A DNA stretch of 64,000 nucleotides from an uncultured Atopobiaceae bacterium. Lineage in GTDB: Bacteria > Actinomycetota > Coriobacteriia > Coriobacteriales > Atopobiaceae. Every line of letters begins with the position of its first letter. Position 1 is the first letter of the stretch. A model generated the notes under the pieces. That model made no database searches and was not told where the DNA came from. It worked only from the letters and a program-made list of their open reading frames with translations. A program made the translations under genes and the position numbers. Below, in pieces: positions 1 through 8,589 of the stretch. The stretch is taken from positions 62,001 to 126,000 of the forward strand of contig CAKVON010000004.1 in the NCBI GenBank assembly GCA_934792625.1. The letters run 5' to 3'.

Positions 1-1
1 G

Positions 2-1213
2 GTCCAGAGCGCCACGACCTTCGCCGGCCTCAAGGACCTTCTCGACGTCGAGCCCACCAAGGTCGGGGAGTTCATGGGCTCCCCCGTCGAGATGGTCGAC
101 AAGAACATCTACCCCGTCGCCAACTACGGCTCCGGCGTCACGCCCTTCTACACCAACCTCGCCCTGTGGGTCGGTGGCTTCGTCCTCGTGGCGATCTACA
201 AGCTCGAGGTCGACGACGAGGGCATCGGCGAGTTCAAGCCGTGGCAGGGCTACGTCGGCCGCTGGCTGCTGCTCAACCTGATCGGCGCGGCACAGGCCCT
301 CATCTGCTGCGTGGGCGATCTCGCCCTGGGCATCCAGTGCGTGAGCCCCGTCGCCTTCGTGTTCGCGGGCCTGGTCGAGTCGTTCGTCTACGTGAGCTTC
401 ATCTATGCCATGGCGATCGCGTTCAAGCACATCGGCAAGGCCCTCGCGGTCGTGCTCGTGGTGCTGCAGATCCCGGGCGCCGCGGGCCTGTACCCCATCG
501 AGATGATGCCCGGCTTCTTCCAGGCACTCCACCCGCTTCTGCCCTTCACCTATGGCATCGCCGCCATGCGCGAGGCCATCGCCGGGTTCTACGGCGGCAA
601 CTACGCCACCAACATCGCGGTCCTTCTCGTCTATTTGATCCCCGCGGCCCTCATCGGCCTTGGGGCACGCAGGCACCTGCTGAACATCAACGCGCTGTTC
701 GACCGCAAGCTCGGCGAGACCGACCTCATGATCACCGAGAACGTCGGGATGGACGAGGCCCGCTTCAAGCTCTCGACCATCATCAAGGCACTTGCCGACG
801 CCCCCGAGTACAAGCGCGCCTTCACCGAGCGCGCGGCGGCATTCGAGCTTGCCTACCCGGTGCTCGTCCGCCGCGGCTTCATGGCGCTGGTCTGGGTGCC
901 GCTGGTCCTTCTCGCCCTGCTCTTCTTCCTGCCGATGAAGATGCTCATGCTCGTGCTGTGGATCGTCTCGCTCGTCGCGATCTGCACGTTCCTCATCGTC
1001 GTCGAGTACCTGCACAGCCGAGTCGCCGACAAGACCCGCATGGCCGACATGTCGCGCGAGGAGCTCTACGAGCTCCTGGGCAAGGGCGTGCGCGAGGAGT
1101 ACATGGCCTTCGCGCCGCTCGACAAGATGAACCTGTCCGACACCTCGCCGCTGGCCCGATTCGGTCGTGCCAAGCGGGATGACCAGCCCAAGAAGGGAGG
1201 CGACGCGCGATGA
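2..1213 (+). CDS. YhgE/Pip family membrane protein, C-terminal part (5' truncated by window edge)
   Basis: The reading frame is already open at base 2, so the N-terminus lies outside the window; 403 residues are visible. They show the ABC-2-like C-terminal half of YhgE/Pip proteins: a segment near PFYTNLALWVGG, then about five hydrophobic helices containing the family-like MMPGFFQALHPLLPFTYGI. After these comes an unusual cytoplasmic stretch and two more strongly hydrophobic helices (near VWVPLVLLALLFFLP and VLWIVSLVAICTFLIVV) with a charged tail. Relatives are the phage infection protein Pip and the ESX/type VII accessory-like YhgE; the substrate is unknown. The stop TGA overlaps the ATG of the next gene (ATGA), so the two homologues are probably translationally coupled and may form a heteromeric membrane complex (inference). 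Confidence 0.8.
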   Translation, partial: VQSATTFAGLKDLLDVEPTKVGEFMGSPVEMVDKNIYPVANYGSGVTPFYTNLALWVGGFVLVAIYKLEVDDEGIGEFKPWQGYVGRWLLLNLIGAAQALICCVGDLALGIQCVSPVAFVFAGLVESFVYVSFIYAMAIAFKHIGKALAVVLVVLQIPGAAGLYPIEMMPGFFQALHPLLPFTYGIAAMREAIAGFYGGNYATNIAVLLVYLIPAALIGLGARRHLLNINALFDRKLGETDLMITENVGMDEARFKLSTIIKALADAPEYKRAFTERAAAFELAYPVLVRRGFMALVWVPLVLLALLFFLPMKMLMLVLWIVSLVAICTFLIVVEYLHSRVADKTRMADMSREELYELLGKGVREEYMAFAPLDKMNLSDTSPLARFGRAKRDDQPKKGGDAR

Positions 1214-3441
1214 TCCGCAAGATTCTCGACTTCGCGAGGCGCGACGCACGCAACGTCAGGAAGAACGTCATCAGCCTCGTGGTCTGCGTGGGCATCATCG
1301 TGCTGCCCTGCTTCTACGCCTGGTTCAACATCGCGGCGAGCTGGGACCCGTACGGCAACACCAAGAACCTCAAGGTCGCCGTCGCCAACGAGGACGAGGG
1401 CTACTCCAGCGAGCTGATGCCCGTGAGCGTCAACATGGGCGAGCGCATCCAGAGCGACCTGTCCCAAAGCAAGTCGATCGGCTACGTCGTCACCGACAAG
1501 GCCGACGCCGTCGAGGGCGTGCGCAGCGGCAGGTACTATGCCGCGATCGTGTTCCCCAAGCACTTCACGAGCGACATGCTCACGGTGCTGTCGCCCGACG
1601 CCACCAAGCCCCAGGTCGAGTTCTACCAGAACGAGAAGGAGAACTCGATTGCCTCGATCGTGACCGACAAGGCGTCGACCGCCGTCAAGCAGGACGTCGA
1701 GTCCTCCTTTGCCGAGTCGGTGACCAACGTCGGGGCGAGCGTCCTGGACGACCTCGGCAAGTACATGACCGACGACCAGGTCACCGCCTTCGCGGCCAAG
1801 CTCGACGCGGCGATCTCGGGCAACGCCGACTCGCTCACGTCCATGGCCGCCGACGTGAGGGGCTTCTCGACGTCGCTGGGCACGGCACAGACCATGCTCA
1901 CGAGCTCGTCGGGGTCGTTCGACGGCTCGCTGGCGTCCACGCTCGACGCGGCGAACCTGCTGGGCAAGAGCGCCTCGGGCGTCCGCGACCTCGGCAGCGC
2001 CATCCAGGGAACGACCGACTCGTTCAACAAGACCATCCAGTCCGGCTCCTCGGACCTCGAGGCCGTCGGCAAGGCGATCGACGAGGCGTTCGACGCCACC
2101 GACGCCCAGGCCTCGAGCCTGTCCGACGGTCTCGCGAAGGCCAAGGGCATCGTTGGCAAGCAGCTCGCCAAGCTGCAGTCCGCAAGCGACGAGCTGACCA
2201 GGCAGGACCAGACGCTCGCCTCCCTCGAGTCGGCGCTTCAGCAGCAGGGCCTTCCCACCGACGCCGTACACGAGGTGCGCCTGACCATCCAGGGCCTCAA
2301 CGACCGCGTCAAGAAGTCGATCTCGGAGCACCAGGAGCTCAGCGACGCTCTCCAGAAGTCCATCGACCACATCGCCCAGTCCCAGACCGACGCGGCCGCG
2401 TCGCGCGAGGAGCTCAAGGGCATGGTCGCCAAGGCCAAGGACGGCCTGGGCTCGGTCTCGGGCGACTTCGAGTCCAAGCTCTCCTCCTCGCTCTCCGGCC
2501 TCGCCGACAGCATCGACACCGCCGCCGGCGACGCGGGATCGGTCTCGGGCGACCTCAAGTCGACCCTGGCCTCCGTCGACAGGACGGCAGGTTCCGCCGC
2601 GACGGCCATCGGCGACATGCGCTCGTCGCTCTCCGACGCGGCCGACGGTCTCGACCGCACCGCCAAGAGGATTTCCGACCTGCACTCCAGCCTCTCCTCC
2701 GCCCTCGACTCGGGGGATGTCGAGAAGGTCCGCAAGGTCCTGAGCTCCAACCCCGAGGACCTCGCCGCGTTCATCTCCGAGCCCGTGGCCATGGACCGCA
2801 CGCCGGTCTTCAAGTCGGACAACAACGGCTCCTCCATGGCGCCGTTCTACACAACGCTCGCCATCTGGATCGGCGGCGTCATCCTCGCCGCGCTGGTAAA
2901 GACCAGCCCGTCGGAGCGTTGCCAGGAGGAGCTGGGCAGCAGCCCGAGCGAGTCCTACCTCGGCAGAATCGTCTTCTTCGTGCTGATCGGCCTCATGCAG
3001 TCCCTTCTCATCGTCGGGGGCGACCTCTTCTTCCTGGGCATCCAGTGCACGCACCCCGTGCTGATGGTTCTGGCGGGCCTCGTAGCGAGCCTGGCGTTCG
3101 TCAACATCATCTTCGCGCTCACCGCCAGCTTCGGCGACGTCGGCAAGGCCATCGCGGTCGTGCTCATGGTCATCCAGGTCGCAGGCTCGGGCGGCTCGTT
3201 CCCCAAGGAGATGCTCCCCGGCTTCTTCCAGGCGATGTATCCCTTCCTGCCGTTCGTCCACGCCGAGAACGCCATGCGCGCCGCCATCTTCGGCCTGTGC
3301 GGCAACGACTTCTGGGTCGAGCTCTCGCTTCTTCTCGCCTACCTGGTCCCCGCGCTTCTCTTGGGCCTGGTGCTGCGAAAGCCGATCATCCGCCTCAACG
3401 AGTGGTTCGAGCACAAGCTCGAGGAGACCAAGCTCATGTAG
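1210..3441 (+). CDS. YhgE/Pip family membrane protein
   Basis: A full-length 743-residue member of the family. The N-terminus has a basic stretch, one transmembrane helix (ISLVVCVGIIVLPCFYAWFN) and the typical motif WDPYGNT followed by VAVANEDEGY. A long extracytoplasmic region of about 500 residues is rich in Ser, Asp and Ala with coiled-coil character. The C-terminus carries about five membrane helices with PFYTTLAIWIGG and EMLPGFFQAMYPFLPF, clearly homologous to the upstream gene. The ATG overlaps the upstream stop. Homologues include the Lactococcus phage infection protein and Bacillus YhgE; a role in export or in a type VII-related system is known only for some relatives. No promoter is visible between the two genes. 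Confidence 0.85.
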   Translation: MIRKILDFARRDARNVRKNVISLVVCVGIIVLPCFYAWFNIAASWDPYGNTKNLKVAVANEDEGYSSELMPVSVNMGERIQSDLSQSKSIGYVVTDKADAVEGVRSGRYYAAIVFPKHFTSDMLTVLSPDATKPQVEFYQNEKENSIASIVTDKASTAVKQDVESSFAESVTNVGASVLDDLGKYMTDDQVTAFAAKLDAAISGNADSLTSMAADVRGFSTSLGTAQTMLTSSSGSFDGSLASTLDAANLLGKSASGVRDLGSAIQGTTDSFNKTIQSGSSDLEAVGKAIDEAFDATDAQASSLSDGLAKAKGIVGKQLAKLQSASDELTRQDQTLASLESALQQQGLPTDAVHEVRLTIQGLNDRVKKSISEHQELSDALQKSIDHIAQSQTDAAASREELKGMVAKAKDGLGSVSGDFESKLSSSLSGLADSIDTAAGDAGSVSGDLKSTLASVDRTAGSAATAIGDMRSSLSDAADGLDRTAKRISDLHSSLSSALDSGDVEKVRKVLSSNPEDLAAFISEPVAMDRTPVFKSDNNGSSMAPFYTTLAIWIGGVILAALVKTSPSERCQEELGSSPSESYLGRIVFFVLIGLMQSLLIVGGDLFFLGIQCTHPVLMVLAGLVASLAFVNIIFALTASFGDVGKAIAVVLMVIQVAGSGGSFPKEMLPGFFQAMYPFLPFVHAENAMRAAIFGLCGNDFWVELSLLLAYLVPALLLGLVLRKPIIRLNEWFEHKLEETKLM

Positions 3442-3481
3442 AGAAGGGCGCAAGACCCCAAAGGACGCGGGCGGGCACGTC

Positions 3482-3487
3482 TATACT
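3482..3487 (+). promoter_or_regulatory. Possible -10 element upstream of gltX
   Basis: TATACT lies about 48 bases before the gltX start in otherwise GC-rich intergenic DNA. No good -35 hexamer is found at 16-18 bases upstream, so this is a weak call. Confidence 0.35.
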
Positions 3488-3534
3488 GTTGACTCGTATT
3501 GAAGCACCAAATAACTGCAACCGAGGAGACAACA

Positions 3535-5019
3535 GTGTCTGACAAGCCCGTCCGCGTTCGCTTTGCGCCCTCCCCCACCGGCAAGCTCCACATCGGCGGT
3601 GCCCGCACGGCCATCTACAACTGGGCCTTCGCCCGCGCCAACGGCGGCACCTTCATCCTGCGAATCGACGACACCGACCCGACTCGCTCCACCGACGAGA
3701 ACACCCAGGTCATCCTGCGTGCCATGCGCTGGCTCGGCCTCGACTGGGACGAGGGTCCCGAGGTCGGCGGCGGCTACGGCCCCTACTTCCAGACCGAGCG
3801 CCTCGACGTCTACCGCGACGCCGCCCGCAGGCTCGTCGACGAGGGCCGCGCCTACTACTGCTTCTGCACCCCCGAGAAGCTCGAGGCCGACCGCAAGGCC
3901 GCCCAGGAGCGCCACGACCCGTTCCAGGGCTACCAGCGCACCTGCCGCGACATCGACCCGGCAGAGGCGCAGCGTCGCGTCGACGAGGGCGAGCCCTACA
4001 CCATCAGGATCAAGGTCCCGCAGGACCGTGGCGACGTCGTCGTCCACGACGCCGTCCACGGCGACGTGACCTTCAACGCCCGCGAGCTCGACGACTTCAT
4101 CATCTTCCGCTCCGACGGGACGCCCACCTACAACTTCGCCACGGTCGTCGACGACGCCGACATGGGCATCACCCACATCATCCGCGGCGACGACCACCTG
4201 TCCAACACCCCACGCCAGGTCATGGTCTACGAGGCCCTGAGTGCGCCCGTGCCCATCTTCGCCCACATCTCGATGATCCTGGGCGCCGACGGCAAGAAGC
4301 TCTCCAAGCGCCACGGCGCCACCTCGGTCGAGGAGTACCGTGACGCCGGCTACCTGTCCGACGCCTTCGTCAACTACCTCGCCCTTCTGGGTTGGGCGCT
4401 CGACGGCGAGACCACGATCGTCCCGCGCGACGTCCTGGCCTCGCGCTTCTCGCTCGACCACGTCTCCAAGAACCCCGCCACCTTCGACCCCGAGAAGCTC
4501 GACTGGGTCAACGGCCAGTACCTGCAGGCGATGGACGACGCGACCTTCTCGTCCGAGGTCCTCATGCCCCAACTCGTCGCCGCGGGCCTCGAGGCCGACG
4601 GCGCCCCTGCGCACGACAGTGCCTGGTACGACCTGCTGAGCAGCCTGCTCAAGCCGCGCACCACCCTCGCGCCTCAGGTCGTCGAGAAGGCCCGCTTCCT
4701 GTACGAGGGCGACGAGGTCACCTTCGACGAGAAGTCCGTGAGCAAGAACATCGCCAAGGAGGGCGTCTCCGCGTGCCTCGAGGCCGCCCGCGAGGCCCTG
4801 GAGGCCATCGACGCGGACGGCTGGCACGCCGATGCCATCGACGCCACCCTCGAGGAGCTGCCCGAGCGCCTGGGCGTCGGCAAGCGCAAGGTCTTCCAGG
4901 CCGTCCGAGTCGCCGAGTGCGGCAACCAGGTCTCGCCCCCGCTGGGCGCCTCCATGGAGCTCCTTGGCCGCGACACCTCCCTGGCCCGCCTGACGCGCGC
5001 CATGCCCCTCGCGGGTTAG
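3535..5019 (+). CDS. gltX: Glutamyl-tRNA synthetase
   Basis: Class I aminoacyl-tRNA synthetase of 494 residues that charges tRNA with glutamate in the cytoplasm. The N-terminus has the HIGH-type signature in APSPTGKLHIGGARTA, and the KMSKS-type loop is KKLSKRHG near the middle; the C-terminal half is the helical anticodon-binding domain. I chose the GTG at 3535 because GAGGAG lies 6-7 bases upstream and the product then begins VSDKPVRVRFAPSP; a more upstream TTG in frame (3499) would add residues unlike the family. The gene is followed closely by serine dehydratase. Whether it also charges tRNA-Gln (the non-discriminating form used with GatCAB) cannot be decided from the sequence. Confidence 0.96.
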   Translation: MSDKPVRVRFAPSPTGKLHIGGARTAIYNWAFARANGGTFILRIDDTDPTRSTDENTQVILRAMRWLGLDWDEGPEVGGGYGPYFQTERLDVYRDAARRLVDEGRAYYCFCTPEKLEADRKAAQERHDPFQGYQRTCRDIDPAEAQRRVDEGEPYTIRIKVPQDRGDVVVHDAVHGDVTFNARELDDFIIFRSDGTPTYNFATVVDDADMGITHIIRGDDHLSNTPRQVMVYEALSAPVPIFAHISMILGADGKKLSKRHGATSVEEYRDAGYLSDAFVNYLALLGWALDGETTIVPRDVLASRFSLDHVSKNPATFDPEKLDWVNGQYLQAMDDATFSSEVLMPQLVAAGLEADGAPAHDSAWYDLLSSLLKPRTTLAPQVVEKARFLYEGDEVTFDEKSVSKNIAKEGVSACLEAAREALEAIDADGWHADAIDATLEELPERLGVGKRKVFQAVRVAECGNQVSPPLGASMELLGRDTSLARLTRAMPLAG

Positions 5020-5027
5020 GCCTCGCC

Positions 5028-6614
5028 ATGATGACGACCTCCGCGTTCGAGATCCTGGGGCCCATCATGGTGGGCCCGTCCAGCTCGCACACCGCGGGTG
5101 CCCTGCGCATCGCCGCCGTTGCTCGCTCGCTCGCCCCATGCCACGTGGCCAGGGCGCGCTTCACCCTGCACAACTCGTTCTCCCGCACCTATCGCGGGCA
5201 CGGCACCGACCGTGCCCTGGTGGCGGGCATGCTCGGCCTGGCGCCCGACGACACGCGCGTGCGCGACTCGTTCTCCATGGCCGTCAAGCAGGGCATGGAC
5301 TTCTCGTTCGTCGAGGCGGGAGACGACGCCGACCTGCACCCCAACACCGTGACCATCGGCATGCTGTGCGACGACGGCACCTCGATCGAGGTCCGCGGAG
5401 AGTCCCTGGGCGGCGGACGCGTCAGGATCTCGGCCCTCAACGGGGTCGAGGTCGAGATCACGGGCGACTACCCCACCCTGTTCGTCAGCCACATGGACCG
5501 CCCGGGCGTCCTGGCGGCGCTCACGGGGGCAATGGCGCGAGCCGACGCCAACATCGCGACCGTCCACACCTACCGCACCAGCCGAGGCGGCAACGCCTAC
5601 ACGGTGTTCGAGTGCGACCAGCGCGTCGACGCCGAGCTTCTGTCCCAGATCCGCGGCATCGACAACGTCCTCGAGGCATCCGTCGTCGAGGTGCCGGGCG
5701 CCAGCGGCGTCGCACCCGACACGCGCCTGGCCATGGGCTTCGACACGGGGGCCGCGCTTCTGGCCCTGTGCGCGTCGCACTCCCTCTCCATCGGTTCCGT
5801 CATGCGCGAGCGCGAGCTGGAGCTTGCGGGCAAGGGTGCCGAGAAGTGCGTGGACGACGCCATGGCCCGCGTGATCGAGGTCATGCGCGAGGAGACCGCA
5901 AGCACCATCGAGATGCCCGAGCGCTCGCTCGGGGGTTTTCTGTATGGCCAGGCAAAGCAGGTCGCGGACGCCTCGGGGCGTCTTGCGCCGACGCTGATGG
6001 GCCCCACGCTCACCGAGGCCGTGGCACGGGCCATGGCGGTGCTGGAGCGCTCGGCGACCATGGGCGTGATCGTTGCCGCCCCCACCGCAGGCTCTGCCGG
6101 AGTCGTCCCCGCCGCGGTGCTGTCCGTGGCGGGAGCCATGGGAGCGAGCGACGACGAGATCGCAAGGGCGCTTTGGTGCGCCTCTGCCGTCGGCGCCGTG
6201 GTAGCCCGCAACGCGAGCGTCGCGGGTGCCGAGGGTGGTTGCCAAGCGGAGGTCGGCACGGCCTCCGCGATGGCGGCCGCGGGACTCGTGGAGCTTCTCG
6301 GCGGCACTCCCCGCCAGGCCCTGGAGGCCTCCTCGATCGCGATCACCAACCTACTAGGGCTCGTGTGCGACCCGGTGCGCGGGCTCGTCGAGTACCCGTG
6401 CCAGGACCGCAACGCGATCGGCGTGGCCGACGCCTTCTCGGCGGCCCAGCTCGCCCTCTCGGGCATCGGCGGCCCTGTCCCCTTCGACGAGGTCGTGGCG
6501 GCGATGGACTCGGTCGGAAGGTCGATTCCGGTAGCGCTTCGCGAGACCGCGATGGGCGGCCTTGCCGCAGCCCCCTCTTGCACCGGGTGCGCAGGCGGCT
6601 GCACGACGGCCTAG
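5028..6614 (+). CDS. sdaA: L-serine dehydratase, iron-sulfur type, single chain
   Basis: Deaminates L-serine to pyruvate and ammonia with an oxygen-sensitive [4Fe-4S] cluster. The 528-residue chain joins both halves: an N-terminal beta domain with GPSSSHTAGA, then an ACT-like domain (near HMDRPGVLAALTGAMA), then the alpha domain. Candidate cluster cysteines are in GGCQAEVG, LVCDPVRG and the C-terminal SCTGCAGGC. In Bacillus these are two subunits, SdaAB (beta plus ACT) and SdaAA (alpha), and here they are fused in that order. ATG 5028 is followed directly by a second ATG at 5031; either may be used. The gene starts 8 bases after the gltX stop, suggesting co-transcription. Confidence 0.9.
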   Translation: MMTTSAFEILGPIMVGPSSSHTAGALRIAAVARSLAPCHVARARFTLHNSFSRTYRGHGTDRALVAGMLGLAPDDTRVRDSFSMAVKQGMDFSFVEAGDDADLHPNTVTIGMLCDDGTSIEVRGESLGGGRVRISALNGVEVEITGDYPTLFVSHMDRPGVLAALTGAMARADANIATVHTYRTSRGGNAYTVFECDQRVDAELLSQIRGIDNVLEASVVEVPGASGVAPDTRLAMGFDTGAALLALCASHSLSIGSVMRERELELAGKGAEKCVDDAMARVIEVMREETASTIEMPERSLGGFLYGQAKQVADASGRLAPTLMGPTLTEAVARAMAVLERSATMGVIVAAPTAGSAGVVPAAVLSVAGAMGASDDEIARALWCASAVGAVVARNASVAGAEGGCQAEVGTASAMAAAGLVELLGGTPRQALEASSIAITNLLGLVCDPVRGLVEYPCQDRNAIGVADAFSAAQLALSGIGGPVPFDEVVAAMDSVGRSIPVALRETAMGGLAAAPSCTGCAGGCTTA

Positions 6615-6671
6615 CGGGGCCATCCGCATCCCGTCCATGCATCACAAATCGGGCGAGAAGGACTTGGGAAC

Positions 6672-8084
6672 CTACTCGCCCCTCTCGGGGTCGCCCTTGG
6701 CCCCCTGATTCCCCTGGGGATCCTCGACGGCCTTCTCGGTAGCGCGCTCGGACGCGTCGCTCGAGAAGGTCGTTTTCTTGTGCCCCGACTTGGACGCGGC
6801 GGCATGGCCCGCCGAACCACGGCGCGCGAGCCTGGCGGCCGTGGCTCCGGACATGCCCGCCCCATGGAAGCCGGACGGGCGCTTGGAAGCGTGGCCCTTG
6901 CCGGCGGGCGAGAAGCTCGCGGTCCTGGCGCGACCCATGAGCCTGTCGCAGCGATGGCGGATGCTCTCGCCGTTGTCGCTGCGAAGGCCAAGCAGGGGTG
7001 CCGCCAGGATGGTCGGGGCGAAGAAGGTGACGATGCGCCAGACGAGGTAGCCCGCGGTCGCCGTCGAGCCAAACAGCGGGCCATAGAACAGCGCGAAGCC
7101 GGACTCGGCACCGCCGGTGCCGCCGGGCAGGGGTACCGCGGAGGAGACCATCTGCACCATGGAGCCCGCGGCAAGGCATGCCCAGAAGTCGCCCGTGCGC
7201 CCGAAGGCGTTGAGGACGAACCAGGGCACCATGTAGAGGCACGCCAGCTGCAGCATGGTGACGAGCAGCGTCACGCCCATGCTGGGCAGGTGGCGGGCGG
7301 CGTTCTTGAAGGCGGCGGAGAACTCGTCGACCTGGTTGTTGACCATGTCGTCCCAGTGCGCGCGGTCCTTGAGCCAGCCCCTGCGATCCATGAGGCGGAT
7401 GCCCCAGTTGCCCAGGCGCTTGACGAAGCCGGGGCACAGGCACACGACGAACAGGCCCAGAAGCTGGAAGAAGTGCATGCCGAAGACGACGAGGTTGAGG
7501 ATGACGATGTTGCCGTAAGTCTCCAGGAAGAACTCGAACTTGGCCAAGATCGCCAGCGCGGCAAAGAGCACGACACCGAACTGGAACATGATGAAGCGGG
7601 TGAACTGCGTCGCGGACGCCTCGCCGGCGTCCAGGCCCGTGCGGGTGAGGCGCACGATCTGCGCGGGAACGGCACCCGCCATCATCGGCGTGAGGTTGCC
7701 GAAGAAGACGCCGGAGGCCTCGACGCTCATGAGGTCGCGCACGCCGATGGGAGAGTCGGGATCGAGCCAGACGGCGACGACATAGGCCGCGACGCCGAAG
7801 ACGAAGTACATGACGTAGCACAGGCAGGCACCCGCGATCCATGCGCGGTCGACGTTGCTGAGTGCCTCGATGAAGGTGGCCATCTGCCCGGTGACCACAA
7901 GGTACACGATGTAGAGAAGAACGACGCCGGCAAGGAACTTGGCCCCGTTACGGGCCTTCTTGGTGTCGTCGCCACCACTGGTGACATGGGCCTTGGCCGC
8001 GACCTTGGTCTTGACCTTCGCGGCCCTTGCCTTGGCCGCGCCCGCCTTTGCTGCCTTGACGTCGCTCTCGGGTCGATCCGACAT
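6672..8084 (-). CDS. Flippase-like integral membrane protein (UPF0104/LPG synthase TM family)
   Basis: A 470-residue protein with a Lys/Ala-rich cytoplasmic N-terminus of about 50 residues and then about eight hydrophobic helices. The pattern matches the lysylphosphatidylglycerol synthase transmembrane (AglD/UPF0104) family: GNLTPMMAGAVPAQIVRL near the middle and VPLPGGTGGAESGFALFYG toward the end. It lacks the soluble acyltransferase domain of MprF, so it more likely moves or modifies a lipid than makes lysyl-PG (inference). The tail is basic and probably disordered. I chose the ATG at 8084 because GAGGAG lies 5 bases upstream; the frame stays open upstream through a tRNA gene, which is not coding. 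It converges with the serine dehydratase gene. Confidence 0.85.
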   Translation of the reverse strand: MSDRPESDVKAAKAGAAKARAAKVKTKVAAKAHVTSGGDDTKKARNGAKFLAGVVLLYIVYLVVTGQMATFIEALSNVDRAWIAGACLCYVMYFVFGVAAYVVAVWLDPDSPIGVRDLMSVEASGVFFGNLTPMMAGAVPAQIVRLTRTGLDAGEASATQFTRFIMFQFGVVLFAALAILAKFEFFLETYGNIVILNLVVFGMHFFQLLGLFVVCLCPGFVKRLGNWGIRLMDRRGWLKDRAHWDDMVNNQVDEFSAAFKNAARHLPSMGVTLLVTMLQLACLYMVPWFVLNAFGRTGDFWACLAAGSMVQMVSSAVPLPGGTGGAESGFALFYGPLFGSTATAGYLVWRIVTFFAPTILAAPLLGLRSDNGESIRHRCDRLMGRARTASFSPAGKGHASKRPSGFHGAGMSGATAARLARRGSAGHAAASKSGHKKTTFSSDASERATEKAVEDPQGNQGAKGDPERGE

Positions 8085-8143
8085 GGGACTCCTCGCGTCC
8101 GAATTGCCTCGCGGCGGGCCGCAGAACAGTCGGCGCGCTGAAG

Positions 8144-8169
8144 ACCTAACGTTTAGATGGTACCTAACG
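8144..8169. repeat. Direct repeat ACCTAACG, two copies 18 bp apart
   Basis: Identical octamers at 8144-8151 and 8162-8169, spaced by ten bases, lie 60-85 bases upstream of the flippase-like gene. The period is close to two helical turns, as for a dimeric regulator, but no regulator is identified. Confidence 0.4.
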
Positions 8170-8248
8170 GGCGCGACGATATGCATGCGGTCGCAGGGTT
8201 CACACCCCAAACAGACAACATCGGGAGTGGCGCTCCCGTCGGATAGCA

Positions 8249-8279
8249 GAAGGGCCACCGCATTTGTCGGTGGCCCTTC
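8249..8279 (-). terminator. Terminator hairpin after the tRNA pair
   Basis: A perfect 12-bp inverted repeat (8249-8260 with 8268-8279) around a 7-base loop lies directly downstream of tRNA-Glu on the minus strand. The base of the stem ends in TTC, but the U tract is poor. A smaller perfect hairpin (CGGGAG/CTCCCG, 8222-8238) follows. Confidence 0.6.
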
Positions 8280-8287
8280 GTGGCATT

Positions 8288-8364
8288 TGGTAGCCCGTAC
8301 CAGATTCGAACTGGTGATCTCCGCCTTGAGAGGGCGGCGTCCTAAACCGCTAGACGAACGGGCC
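8288..8364 (-). tRNA. tRNA-Glu (anticodon CTC)
   Basis: Read on the minus strand, this 77-base sequence folds into a full cloverleaf. The acceptor stem GGCCCGT pairs with ACGGGCT, the anticodon stem CCGCC/GGCGG carries CTC in the loop CTCTCAA, the T arm contains GTTCGAATC, and the 3' CCA is encoded. It follows tRNA-Gln by 19 bases and is probably cut from the same transcript. CTC is the strict decoder of GAG, the dominant Glu codon in this GC-rich sequence. Confidence 0.95.
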
Positions 8365-8383
8365 ATGTGGTGCAGGCAGGACG

Positions 8384-8457
8384 TGGCTGGGACGGAGGGA
8401 ATCGAACCCCCACTGACGGAACCAGAATCCGTTGTCCTACCGTTAGACGACGTCCCA
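8384..8457 (-). tRNA. tRNA-Gln (anticodon CTG)
   Basis: Read on the minus strand, this 74-base sequence forms a cloverleaf. The acceptor stem TGGGACG pairs perfectly with CGTCCCA, the anticodon stem ACGGA/TCCGT encloses TTCTGGT with anticodon CTG, the T arm has GGTTCGATTCC, and CCA is encoded after discriminator G. It decodes CAG and is first in a two-tRNA transcript. Confidence 0.95.
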
Positions 8458-8504
8458 ATGGAACATCCTGCTGCGCTTCTGCCGTGGCTTCGGCGCGAGA
8501 AAGT

Positions 8505-8533
8505 ACTTTACGGCAAACACGGGCAACAGGCAA
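8505..8533 (-). promoter_or_regulatory. Promoter of the tRNA-Gln/tRNA-Glu transcript
   Basis: On the minus strand, TTGCCT (8528-8533) and TAAAGT (8505-8510) are separated by exactly 17 bases and lie about 48 bases before mature tRNA-Gln. This is a good housekeeping-type promoter in position and spacing. Confidence 0.65.
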
Positions 8534-8589
8534 GACCTTATTTCGAAATTGTGGAGCGATGATGAATGACACAGGTCAAGGAGTACACC

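Noticed and set aside
1066-3453. A 795-residue open frame on the minus strand opposite the YhgE genes
   Set aside because: Its composition is Arg/Gly/Val/Leu-rich with no domain, and it exactly opposes two well-supported membrane proteins; high-GC codon use opens such antisense frames.
8085-8287. Small RNA gene between the flippase-like gene and tRNA-Glu
   Set aside because: The two hairpins are explained as a tRNA terminator and a small palindrome, and no separate promoter is seen.
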